Below, piece after piece: positions 7,793 to 15,837 of a DNA stretch of 64,000 bases. Both the position numbers and the translations under genes were made by a program. How positions within the stretch are numbered: position 1 is the stretch's first letter; every line of letters starts with the position of its first letter. Below the pieces are notes generated by a model. The model ran no database searches. It had not been told where the DNA came from and saw nothing but the letters and a program-made list of their open reading frames with translations. The stretch is from a marine gamma proteobacterium HTCC2080. GTDB taxonomy: Bacteria; Pseudomonadota; Gammaproteobacteria; Pseudomonadales; Halieaceae. The stretch spans positions 62,001 through 126,000 of the forward strand of contig AAVV01000005.1 of assembly GCA_000169115.1 (NCBI GenBank), read 5' to 3'.

Positions 7793-8806
7793 ATGTCACA
7801 AGGTAAAACGCTTCTCTTTCTAGGAGCACAAGGGTACTCAGGCAGGCTTATTTACGAGGGCCTCTCGAGCACGGCAAATGTTATTGCACCAAAGCTCTCC
7901 CACGATTTTTCGATCGCGGAGCAACTGGCAAAATATTCGCCAATGCTCAAACCGGGAGACTTTGTATTGAACTGTTTGGGACCTTTCCAAAACTCCTACC
8001 TTCCAGTCATCGAGTTTTGCTTGTCTCAAGGTACTCATTACTTTGACATTAATGCCGAATGGCAGGTTTTTGAGGCCATTCAGCGACTAGGTTCTAGGGC
8101 TGAGCGCGCCGAAATTATGCTTTTACCGGGCATCGGGTTCGATGTGGTTGCTTCAGACTGCTTGGTGGGTCATGTGTGCCAACGGTTTACTGGCGCATCA
8201 CGAATACAGATAGGGATCTCGGGGCTCGAGCTTTTATCTCGTGGCTCAGCTAAAACGTTGTCCCAGCTCATGGGTGAGCCCCTTCGGGTTCGTCGGCGAA
8301 GTCGGATTGTTTCAGAAACCAGAATACTTGAAACCCACTTCGACTTTGGTGTCGGTGAACGTCGCGCTCTGGGGGTAAGTTGGGGTGATATCAGCACCGC
8401 TTGGTATAGCAGTGCTGTGCCCAACATTGAGGTGTTTTTTGAGGCCACTGCGGCTTTATCTGCGGCCGTTTTCGTTAACCGCACATTCGGTTGGTTGGCT
8501 GCTGAAGACGGCGTTTCTCGTGTCGCACAAGGTCTCATGCAGCGTTTTCCTGCAGGTCCTAATGCGTCTGCCCGGTCGCAGAAAAATGCGACTGTAGTGG
8601 TAAGGGCGCTTGATAGCGACGGACGGCAGGCAGAGTCAAGGCTTCATACTCGAGAAGCCTATACCTTCACTGCTGACGCGGCAAAAGCCACTCTTGAGCA
8701 CTTTGGCCACAACCCAGCACTGTCAGGGTTTCAAACGCCATTTAGTGCTTTGGGGGCTGACTTCGTACTGGAGCTGCCTGAGTGTGAACGAACGGACGTG
8801 CAATAA
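7793..8806 (+). CDS. Second saccharopine-dehydrogenase-like oxidoreductase, short form
   Basis: A 337-residue relative of the upstream oxidoreductase. It starts TLLFLGAQGYSGRLI (Rossmann glycines at 11, 14 and 17), followed by DFVLNCLGPFQNSYLPVIEF, GTHYFDINAEW and LLPGIGFDVVASDCLVGH, which line up with the corresponding blocks of its neighbour. It is about 80 residues shorter, mostly in the C-terminal half. The ATG at 7793 has AGGGA in place and is preferred over an upstream TTG. Its TAA is followed directly by an ATG of the flavoprotein frame, indicating an operon. A distinct step on a related substrate, or a hetero-oligomer with the first enzyme, are both possible. Confidence 0.72.
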   Translation: MSQGKTLLFLGAQGYSGRLIYEGLSSTANVIAPKLSHDFSIAEQLAKYSPMLKPGDFVLNCLGPFQNSYLPVIEFCLSQGTHYFDINAEWQVFEAIQRLGSRAERAEIMLLPGIGFDVVASDCLVGHVCQRFTGASRIQIGISGLELLSRGSAKTLSQLMGEPLRVRRRSRIVSETRILETHFDFGVGERRALGVSWGDISTAWYSSAVPNIEVFFEATAALSAAVFVNRTFGWLAAEDGVSRVAQGLMQRFPAGPNASARSQKNATVVVRALDSDGRQAESRLHTREAYTFTADAAKATLEHFGHNPALSGFQTPFSALGADFVLELPECERTDVQ

Positions 8807-8827
8807 ATGATCAGGGGGATTGATTCA

Positions 8828-10960
8828 ATGACGAGTGAACCTACTAAGGTGGCAATTATTGGGGGTGGGTGCTCAGCAATGGCCACAGCGTTTGATCTCA
8901 CTCGCCCTGAACTTGAAGGTCAATATCAAGTCACAATTTTTCAGCAAGGTTTTCGATTGGGCGGTAAGGGTGCTTCAGGGCGAGGTCCGGGAGATCGAAT
9001 TGAAGAGCATGGGCTGCATATTTTTATGGGCTTTTATGAAAATGCTTTCAGGCTGATTCGCGAGTGCTACCGAGAGCTAGACCGCCCATCGACCAGTCGT
9101 TTTTCGGATTGGGACGATGTCTTCAAGCCCGATCGCTTGACCGGTGTAAAAGATGATCATCATGACGGAACGGCGTCGCACTGGCTTACATGGTTTCCGC
9201 CAGGTGCGGGAACTCCGGGTGACCCAGATGCACCACCAAGAATGTTCAGTGCTAGCGAATACATGGCACGCGGGTTTCAGCTACTTGAAGCAACGTTGCT
9301 ATCTGCACGTCGAGATGAGGTTCTCGATGCAAAGGAGGAAAACCCAGAAGGGTTGAGCCCAAGCTCAACTCCCATAGAGCAAGTGAGTCGTATTTTTCGC
9401 CTGGGGCAGTTGGGTAGCATTGCGGTCGCTGTGGAGGCTGTGCATGCCGCTCGATTAATTGCTGAATCTCCAACGCTAATTTCTTTTCCAGTATTGGCTA
9501 AGGTGGTGGATATGCTCAGTGAATTCGTCAATCGGCGAGTGCACGCATTGGTTAGTCGTGACACTGAAATGAAGCGACTGTTCGAGCTCATTGACCTCAC
9601 GCTGACTGCGATGCGAGGTTCGCTTCAGGATGGCTTAATTTCTCATCCAGACGGGTTCGATGCGATTAGTGATTTGGATTGGCGTGAGTGGCTAAAAAAG
9701 CACGGTGCAACAGAACTTACGTTGAATTCATCGTTTCTGGATACCCTTTACAACATCGCTTTTTCTTATGAACAGGGCGATTTGCGTCGTCCAAACGCAG
9801 GGGCGGGTGAGGCGTTGCGATGTGCCGTTAGGGCTTTCTTAACCTATCGAGGATCTTTTTTTTACAAAATGCAAACGGGTATGGGCGATGCTGTATTCGC
9901 ACCATTTTACGAGGTTTTGCGCCGCCGAGGCGTTCGCTTTGAGTTTTTCCACCGATTGCGAAATCTACAGCTGTCTACAGCGTTGTCCTCTCAAACTCCC
10001 AGTATCGAAGAAATGCACTTTGATGTGCAGGCTAGGTGTAAAGACGGACATGACTATCTGCCGTTAGTCGATGTTGACGGCATACCCTGCTGGCCAAGCG
10101 AGCCCCTGTGGGATCAGTTACTTGATGGCCGTGAGAGCAAGGATAAGGGGGTGGACTTTGAATCACATTGGGATGCCACCACTGTGGAGAATCTGCGGCT
10201 GAAGGTTGGTGAGGATTTTGACGCGGTAGTCCTAGCAGTTGGCTTAGGTGAAGTTCCCTTTGTAGCAGGTGAACTACTGGAACGATTCCCCCACTGGAAG
10301 CGAATGACCGAGAAGGTTAAGACCGTTGCTACCAAGGCTTTTCAGGTTTGGGTAAGTGAAGATATTGAGGCCTTAGGTTGGCGAGATGACTCAGTGAACC
10401 TTACAGGTATCCCGGGCCCTTATGAGACCTGGGCTGATATGACCCATTTGATAGCTCACGAAAGCTTTCCTAAAGAGCCTAAATCCCTCGCTTATTTTTG
10501 TAGCTCTCTGATCACACCCGACGAGTTACCCGCGCAGGACGATTTTGAATACAAAGCCTCCTACGAAGCGGCCATAGTGGTCGACTCGCAGCGTTATTTG
10601 AATGAAAACATTGGCACGGTATGGCCAAACGCTGTGGACGAGAATGGTTTTAGATGGGCGCTTCTTGTTGATCCTGACGGTGAGGAATATCAAGACCCCG
10701 AGTCAAGCCTTCGAAGTCAATATATTCGCGTTAATTTAAACCCGACCGACCGCTACGTCTTATTTACTGCTGGCAGCAGCAAGCATCGAATTTCGCCACT
10801 TGACTATGATGTAAGCAATATGACTGTAGCGGGTGACTGGACCGATGCTGGGCTGAATGTCGGCTGCGTTGAAGCCGCGATGATGTCGGGCCGTGTCGCA
10901 GCGCATGCAATTTCTACTTACCCCGCCCTGGAGGATATTCCAGGCTTTGACCATCCATAG
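8828..10960 (+). CDS. FAD-dependent oxidoreductase, carotene-desaturase-like
   Basis: A 710-residue flavoprotein. The N-terminal dinucleotide fold VAIIGGGCSAMATAFDL is followed by VTIFQQGFRLGGKGASGRG and HGLHIFMGFYENAFRL, the pattern of phytoene/zeta-carotene desaturases and related amine-oxidase-superfamily enzymes. The C-terminal MTVAGDWTDAGLNVGCVEAAMMSGRVAA is the matching second FAD-binding block. It is longer than bacterial phytoene desaturases (about 500), with extra sequence in the middle (residues about 110-330). The ATG at 8828 follows AGGGGGA; an in-frame ATG at 8807 is the alternative. Co-localisation with a polyprenyl synthase supports an isoprenoid or other lipid substrate, but that is inference. 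Confidence 0.75.
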   Translation: MTSEPTKVAIIGGGCSAMATAFDLTRPELEGQYQVTIFQQGFRLGGKGASGRGPGDRIEEHGLHIFMGFYENAFRLIRECYRELDRPSTSRFSDWDDVFKPDRLTGVKDDHHDGTASHWLTWFPPGAGTPGDPDAPPRMFSASEYMARGFQLLEATLLSARRDEVLDAKEENPEGLSPSSTPIEQVSRIFRLGQLGSIAVAVEAVHAARLIAESPTLISFPVLAKVVDMLSEFVNRRVHALVSRDTEMKRLFELIDLTLTAMRGSLQDGLISHPDGFDAISDLDWREWLKKHGATELTLNSSFLDTLYNIAFSYEQGDLRRPNAGAGEALRCAVRAFLTYRGSFFYKMQTGMGDAVFAPFYEVLRRRGVRFEFFHRLRNLQLSTALSSQTPSIEEMHFDVQARCKDGHDYLPLVDVDGIPCWPSEPLWDQLLDGRESKDKGVDFESHWDATTVENLRLKVGEDFDAVVLAVGLGEVPFVAGELLERFPHWKRMTEKVKTVATKAFQVWVSEDIEALGWRDDSVNLTGIPGPYETWADMTHLIAHESFPKEPKSLAYFCSSLITPDELPAQDDFEYKASYEAAIVVDSQRYLNENIGTVWPNAVDENGFRWALLVDPDGEEYQDPESSLRSQYIRVNLNPTDRYVLFTAGSSKHRISPLDYDVSNMTVAGDWTDAGLNVGCVEAAMMSGRVAAHAISTYPALEDIPGFDHP

Positions 10961-10968
10961 GAGACGCT

Positions 10969-11673
10969 ATGACAGAGCAGGCATGGAAGCGACCCGCCCT
11001 TGAAAGAACTAAGCCGCATCGGCAATTGGCGGCAAATATTTCACTAACGGGATCGCAGCAATCCCCAAAGGCGTCACACGCTATGACGGGAGCAGCAAAA
11101 GGCGCTCAGTTGGGCTATGAAGTCTCTGAGGAACAAATGGAAGAAGGTAAAGCTCAGGCTCGGTTTCATGACATTCCCGGTGCCGCCTCTGATTTGTTTG
11201 GATCTGGATTTTCTGATTTAAAAGGCACGGTATCGTCAGAGAACTTTCTGGCGCTGTCAGAACGGGTTATGAAGGATACCTTGCTGTGGGTTGAGTTTGT
11301 CGCACGGTCCGTGCAGTGGCAAATGCCTGGTAGTAAATCAGAATCCAATGAGACGTCGAAATCTGCAGAGCAAACAGCGCCTGCAGGCGGTGGTGGATTT
11401 ACCACTGAGGTTAGCAGTCTTCAGCCTGTCGAGGTGACTTTTCAACCACACCCCGGTGCTGAGTCGCGCTCCTTAGGTGTGCATGATCTTCGTGGATTAG
11501 ATGCAGAGTCTCCTGCAATTACGGGCGTCGAGGTAACTCGCGACGGTGACCAATGGCGGTTAAGGATTGGTATCGGTCAAAGCCAACCGCCAGGGCTATA
11601 TACGGGAATTGTTTTCGATCGTGAAGATGGTGCTATTCGCGGGTCACTTTCTGTCGCAGTGAAAGGTGGTTGA
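10969..11673 (+). CDS. Unrecognised protein with C-terminal beta domain in the isoprenoid-like cluster
   Basis: A 234-residue protein I cannot assign. Residues 1-70 are polar and probably flexible; about 75-125 could form helices (LALSERVMKDTLLWVEFVARSV). A low-complexity linker rich in Ser, Thr and Ala with a Gly run (GGGG) follows. The last 90 residues look like a compact beta sandwich (TGVEVTRDGDQWRLRIGIGQ, PPGLYTGIVFD, GSLSVAVKGG). There are no cysteines, no signal peptide and no clear transmembrane segment. It begins 8 bases after the flavoprotein stop, and its own stop lies at the ribosome-binding region of the polyprenyl synthase. It could be a scaffold or carrier for the cluster enzymes; no function is claimed. 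Confidence 0.6.
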   Translation: MTEQAWKRPALERTKPHRQLAANISLTGSQQSPKASHAMTGAAKGAQLGYEVSEEQMEEGKAQARFHDIPGAASDLFGSGFSDLKGTVSSENFLALSERVMKDTLLWVEFVARSVQWQMPGSKSESNETSKSAEQTAPAGGGGFTTEVSSLQPVEVTFQPHPGAESRSLGVHDLRGLDAESPAITGVEVTRDGDQWRLRIGIGQSQPPGLYTGIVFDREDGAIRGSLSVAVKGG

Positions 11674-11675
11674 TT

Positions 11676-12710
11676 GTGCCAATTACCAGCGACTCAACGG
11701 TTGCAGAGGTTCTTGATGACTATGGAAAAATCACCCGAGCTGAATTAAAAAACTGGCTCCCTAAAGGCGACCCCGAAGACTACCTTTACGGTCCCATGTC
11801 AGACTATCCAATGCGGGGGGGGCGGATGTTTCGCCCTTCGCTCTGTATCGCTACAGCGAAGGTATTTGGAGCCTCACTTGAGCAGGTGATACCTGCTGCA
11901 GTCTCGATAGAACTCCTACACAATGCGTTGCTTATCCATGATGATATTGAAGACGAGAGCGATGAGCGGCGAGGCAAACCTACCTTACACAAAAAAATTG
12001 GGACACCACTTGCACTCAACGCTGGGGACTCGCTGGCGTTTCTAAGTTTGAGACCTATTATCAGGGGCAGTGCTTCAATGGGTTCTGACTCGATAGTTCG
12101 TATTCTTGAAGAGTTTGACCAAATGGCCCAGCAGACCGCGGAAGGTCAGGCGTTGGACCTTGGTTGGCGCCGAGATAATCACATCGAGCTTTGCGAAGCC
12201 GATTATTTAAAAATGGTCCTTAAGAAAACCTGTTGGCTGACCACGCTTTTTCCAATTCGTCTCGGGGCTTTGATTGGATCCGGGGGCAGGGCGAATCTCG
12301 ATAGCTTGTTTAATTTTGCTTTTTTTCTGGGCGCTGCCTTTCAAATTCAGGATGATGTTTTAAATCTTATCGGTAACCATGAACGTTACGGTAAAGAGTT
12401 GGGTGGCGACCTTCTGGAAGGCAAGCGCACTTTAATGCTGGTGAATTTGTTGGAGCTGTCCTCTTCCTCGGAGCGAGTGCGAATCAAGGCGATTCTAGAT
12501 ACCCCTCGGGATGCTCGTAGTGACGCATCAGTTAGCTGGCTGCGATCTGCCATGATAGAGCGAGGTTGTATTGAGTACGCTAAAGAGTTGGCTCATGGGT
12601 TGGCGGGCGCTGCGAGCCATGAGTTTGATAAGACATTTAAAGAGCTTCCAGAGAGTAGCGACAAAGCCTTTTTATCTAAATTACCTTCGTGGGTGATAGA
12701 GCGTTCGTAG
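11676..12710 (+). CDS. Polyprenyl synthetase (trans-isoprenyl diphosphate synthase)
   Basis: A 344-residue trans-prenyltransferase expected to extend an allylic diphosphate with isopentenyl diphosphate. The first Asp-rich motif is DDIED (about residues 89-93) in HNALLIHDDIEDESDERRG. The second is DDVLN (about 226-230) in FQIQDDVLNLIGN, followed by GKELGGDLLEGKRTLM. The N-terminal GGRMFRP corresponds to the usual GGK-x-x-RP. A small residue (Ala) lies five positions before the first motif, so a C20 or longer product is possible, but length cannot be fixed. GTG at 11676 is chosen because AGGTGG lies six bases upstream; the TTG at 11670 would leave no spacing. Last gene of the forward cluster. 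Confidence 0.9.
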   Translation: MPITSDSTVAEVLDDYGKITRAELKNWLPKGDPEDYLYGPMSDYPMRGGRMFRPSLCIATAKVFGASLEQVIPAAVSIELLHNALLIHDDIEDESDERRGKPTLHKKIGTPLALNAGDSLAFLSLRPIIRGSASMGSDSIVRILEEFDQMAQQTAEGQALDLGWRRDNHIELCEADYLKMVLKKTCWLTTLFPIRLGALIGSGGRANLDSLFNFAFFLGAAFQIQDDVLNLIGNHERYGKELGGDLLEGKRTLMLVNLLELSSSSERVRIKAILDTPRDARSDASVSWLRSAMIERGCIEYAKELAHGLAGAASHEFDKTFKELPESSDKAFLSKLPSWVIERS

Positions 12711-12777
12711 CTTTGGCTCTCAGAATACGCTGCGAAAAATCGCCCGCTAAGTTCTGCTATCGATTGTTGGTTTTTTG

Positions 12778-15618
12778 CTAGGCGTGCTTTGCGGAGGCGT
12801 TGTTAGCGTGCTTCTCGAGCGCAGCTGTTGCGCGCTCTTCAAAAATCCGTGCAGACATAGCCTTAGCTGTGTCCTGAGCACGTTTTATCCAGCTTACGCC
12901 TTCAGGGCGGCCAAGCTCGATCATGCATTCACCCTTTAGCCGGTAGATTTCAGAATCGACGAAGTGTTCGAAGCGATCCTGACTGCCTTCCAATATGGCA
13001 TCGAGGGCTTTAATAGCGTCTTCAGATCTTTGGTTTAGACGCAGTATCTCCGCTAGCTGACACTGGCGCCAGGTGAGGCACAATACCCCGCCTAAGGCCT
13101 CATAGGTTTCCCGCCCCGCTCTAGCTTCAACGAGTCCAGCTTCAGGACTTTCTAATTGGGCCACTGCCATGCCTCGGGTGCAGTGCGCGACGGCAAGCCA
13201 ACTCTGGTAGCCGTTTTCTGTGGCCAAAGTAATAATTTGATCAGAAATGATTTTTAGTTGCGGGTAATTGCCAATGACCTCGTAAATGCAGGCGAGGTAG
13301 CTTAGGGCTTGAACTTGGCAATAGGTTCCCATCTGAGTCGCTTCACTGAGGGTTTTTTTAGCGAGCCCTAAACCATCCTCCGCTCGCCCCATTAAGGCCA
13401 AACACCACGCATGATACAGGGGGCTGAGCATAGTGTATGCCAGGCTTGTCAGTGGTTTTTTCTTGACCCTTAGTTGTTGTAGTTTTTGTTGCCAATATTC
13501 TGTCGCGGTCTCCAATGATTTACACGCAAGAGCGAAATCTCCCTCAAAAAAACGTGTTGTCGCTGCCGCGTTGCTGGCCAAGACGTGGGTTGTATCGTAG
13601 TTAAGCTGCTCGGCCAGAGTTAACTGCCGCTCTACCAGAGGAAGGGCGGCTGGGCTGCAGTGCATGGCGTGGTATGACCAGACCGCATTGAGTGCGTAGA
13701 ACAGAGAGGGCGAGTCTGGATAATCATTGCACAGGTTCATTGCTCGTTCATACTCAGGCACCGCCGCGCTCGCGCCAGAGCCCTCTAGCGTTACAATGGA
13801 GAGCCCTAAACTGAGCCGGTAGCGAATCTCTTTTTCGATGAGCTCACGGGGGGGAAGTTCACTGTCTGTGAGAAGAATCAGTGCCTGTCGCCACCTAGTA
13901 ATGGCATCAGCGAAGGCAGATTGTCCTCTTGCTATATTTGCGGCCTGTTCCCAGTAATCTAGAGCGCGATCAATCAACCCGGAAAGCTGAAAGTGATGGG
14001 CGATCGTTTCGCAATGGCTCGCAACCCCCAGTGATCCCGTCTGATGGTCGGCATAATAATCTCCCAGAGCGCGGTGCCAGTTCATGCGGTCATCTAGCTT
14101 TATGTCTTCATAGAGCGTGTCACGTAACAATATATGTGTGAAGCGAATGCGGCCGCTGGGCCCGATATCAAGGATTCCCGCACTGGTAGCCTCTGCGATG
14201 AGATTTCTGCCTACCTCTTCAGAGACGCCGCTGATGCTGTATATGATGTCTGGGGATAATCTACGCCCCATCACTGAGGCGAGATTGAGAAAGTCCCGGC
14301 AGTCCTTTGTTAAATTACGCATCCTTTCCAGCAATGTGTTTTTTAAATTGCTTGGAATGACAAGACTTTTGGAGCTGCGCCCCGAGCCACTTTGGGCTTC
14401 GTGATTAATAGAGCGTGCAAATTCGGTTATGTACAGAGGATTTCCATCCGCCTTTGATATGACTGCTTGGGCAAGATTTTCAGGGCCTGCCACATTGTCA
14501 GCAAAAAATTGTGCGACTTCCTCCTTAGGTAGCGGTTCTAGGTCATATTGGGCAAAGTGCGATGAACGCGTCAGTTCTACTAGGCCCCTACGGAGTTCGT
14601 GGTCGCTTGCTAGGTCATTGGCCCTATAGTTTCCAAGGATCATTACTGACCCTCGATTCAGTTCCCTTGCAATGATTAAAAAGACCTTAAGTGTTTGTGC
14701 GTCCGAGCAATGTAGATCATCAAACAAGATCAATATGGGCTTACGTTCTGCCAACTTGCGAAAGAGCAGCAAAAGCGCCTGGCCAATCTCAAATGTGAGG
14801 TGGTCAGCTGAATACTCAGGTAGCGATTCAATATCGGAAAATAGCTCCCGCAACTCAGGCAGCAGACTTGCCAATACTGCCGCGCCGCGCCCAAGCTCCT
14901 GTCGCTGCAGCGGAGGATTGAGCTCGTCTATTAAGGTTCTGAGCATGCGAACAATAGGCCAATAAGGCGGTGCGTACATGCTTTCTTCAGACCAAGCGGC
15001 ATGTACTGCAATCCCTTTTTTTCTGGCGTGCTGGGCGAGCTCTTCAGCGGTGCGAGATTTGCCCATGCCGGGCTCGCCCGAGAGCAAAACGACTTGCCCT
15101 GAGCCCTGAGCTGATTGGGAGAGGGCTGCGGTGAGACTGTTCAGGAGATTATTTCTGCCAACGAAAGGCGGAGTGGACCAGTGCTTTTGGTTTTCCGAGG
15201 CCGTAATTTTTTCTGTGAGTGCGACCTGCTTTTTCTTTAGTGCTGGTGCAATTTGCCCAATAGCAGCTATTAATTCGGCAAAGTCCGCGTTGTTACCGAA
15301 GCGACAGGGTATTCCTTGTAGTGCTCGAAAAATAAGTGGTGGGCGTGTGTCATCGATCAATACCGGCACCAGAATGCCTCGGGTATGGCCCTCGTTGGCC
15401 TCAGCCCTAACCCAGTCAGATTGTACTGAATGCCTAGACCAAAGAACGACCACTGTTTGAGCGGCATCGAGTGCATCTTCTATGTCTCTGGCGTAGGAGC
15501 TGCCAGCATCAATACGCTGGTCCCACCAGACCTCCAAGCCAGTGCGTTCGAAATATTCGACCATAGGCACGACGAACGCCCTGTCCTTGGAAGAGTAGCT
15601 AATAAAAATGTCTGGCAT
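12778..15618 (-). CDS. TIR domain / AAA-type ATPase / TPR protein
   Basis: A 946-residue multidomain protein. Residues 1-125 are a TIR domain (DIFISYSSKDRAFV, GLEVWWDQRIDAG, VVVLWSRHSV). It keeps the SDWVRAE segment, where the Glu (E73) matches the W-x-x-x-E residue of NAD-consuming TIRs. Residues about 150-420 form a predicted ATPase with PFVGR at its start, Walker A GEPGMGKS (181-188) and Walker B ILILFDD (D300/D301). Helical repeats of TPR/MalT type fill about 530-930. This layout matches cyclase-ATPase-TPR signalling proteins with TIR in place of the cyclase. It could be a signalling NADase or a phage-defence STAND protein; neither is shown. It converges on the polyprenyl synthase gene and is divergent from the next gene. 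Confidence 0.85.
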   Translation of the reverse strand: MPDIFISYSSKDRAFVVPMVEYFERTGLEVWWDQRIDAGSSYARDIEDALDAAQTVVVLWSRHSVQSDWVRAEANEGHTRGILVPVLIDDTRPPLIFRALQGIPCRFGNNADFAELIAAIGQIAPALKKKQVALTEKITASENQKHWSTPPFVGRNNLLNSLTAALSQSAQGSGQVVLLSGEPGMGKSRTAEELAQHARKKGIAVHAAWSEESMYAPPYWPIVRMLRTLIDELNPPLQRQELGRGAAVLASLLPELRELFSDIESLPEYSADHLTFEIGQALLLLFRKLAERKPILILFDDLHCSDAQTLKVFLIIARELNRGSVMILGNYRANDLASDHELRRGLVELTRSSHFAQYDLEPLPKEEVAQFFADNVAGPENLAQAVISKADGNPLYITEFARSINHEAQSGSGRSSKSLVIPSNLKNTLLERMRNLTKDCRDFLNLASVMGRRLSPDIIYSISGVSEEVGRNLIAEATSAGILDIGPSGRIRFTHILLRDTLYEDIKLDDRMNWHRALGDYYADHQTGSLGVASHCETIAHHFQLSGLIDRALDYWEQAANIARGQSAFADAITRWRQALILLTDSELPPRELIEKEIRYRLSLGLSIVTLEGSGASAAVPEYERAMNLCNDYPDSPSLFYALNAVWSYHAMHCSPAALPLVERQLTLAEQLNYDTTHVLASNAAATTRFFEGDFALACKSLETATEYWQQKLQQLRVKKKPLTSLAYTMLSPLYHAWCLALMGRAEDGLGLAKKTLSEATQMGTYCQVQALSYLACIYEVIGNYPQLKIISDQIITLATENGYQSWLAVAHCTRGMAVAQLESPEAGLVEARAGRETYEALGGVLCLTWRQCQLAEILRLNQRSEDAIKALDAILEGSQDRFEHFVDSEIYRLKGECMIELGRPEGVSWIKRAQDTAKAMSARIFEERATAALEKHANNASAKHA

Positions 15619-15710
15619 GATGTACCGGTCGTCGGAGGCCCCTGCATTATAGCGCCTTAATCAGTAAATCGCATAAGGCGACGCATTTTGATTATTTATA
15701 TGCACATTTT

Positions 15711-15746
15711 TTCTCGAGAACAGCCTGATTCAGCGTTAAGCGCTTA
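15711..15746. promoter_or_regulatory. Two perfect 10-bp palindromes in a divergent promoter region
   Basis: TTCTCGAGAA (15711-15720) and TAAGCGCTTA (15737-15746) are each perfectly self-complementary, centred 26 bases apart, in the 219-base gap between two divergent genes. An AT-rich ATATATATT stretch lies just downstream. They are candidate operator sites; no regulator is identified. Confidence 0.35.
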
Positions 15747-15837
15747 GCCTTCATATGTAAATTCGACTAAATATATATTGCTGTGGAGCGGACTGTGGCT
15801 GCATGCTTCAACGCGTATTTATTCTCTTGGGGGAAAA

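Noticed and set aside
12778-15618. Adenylate cyclase with ATPase-TPR regulation
   Set aside because: The N-terminal domain is TIR, with no cyclase catalytic motif; only the ATPase and TPR parts resemble that family.
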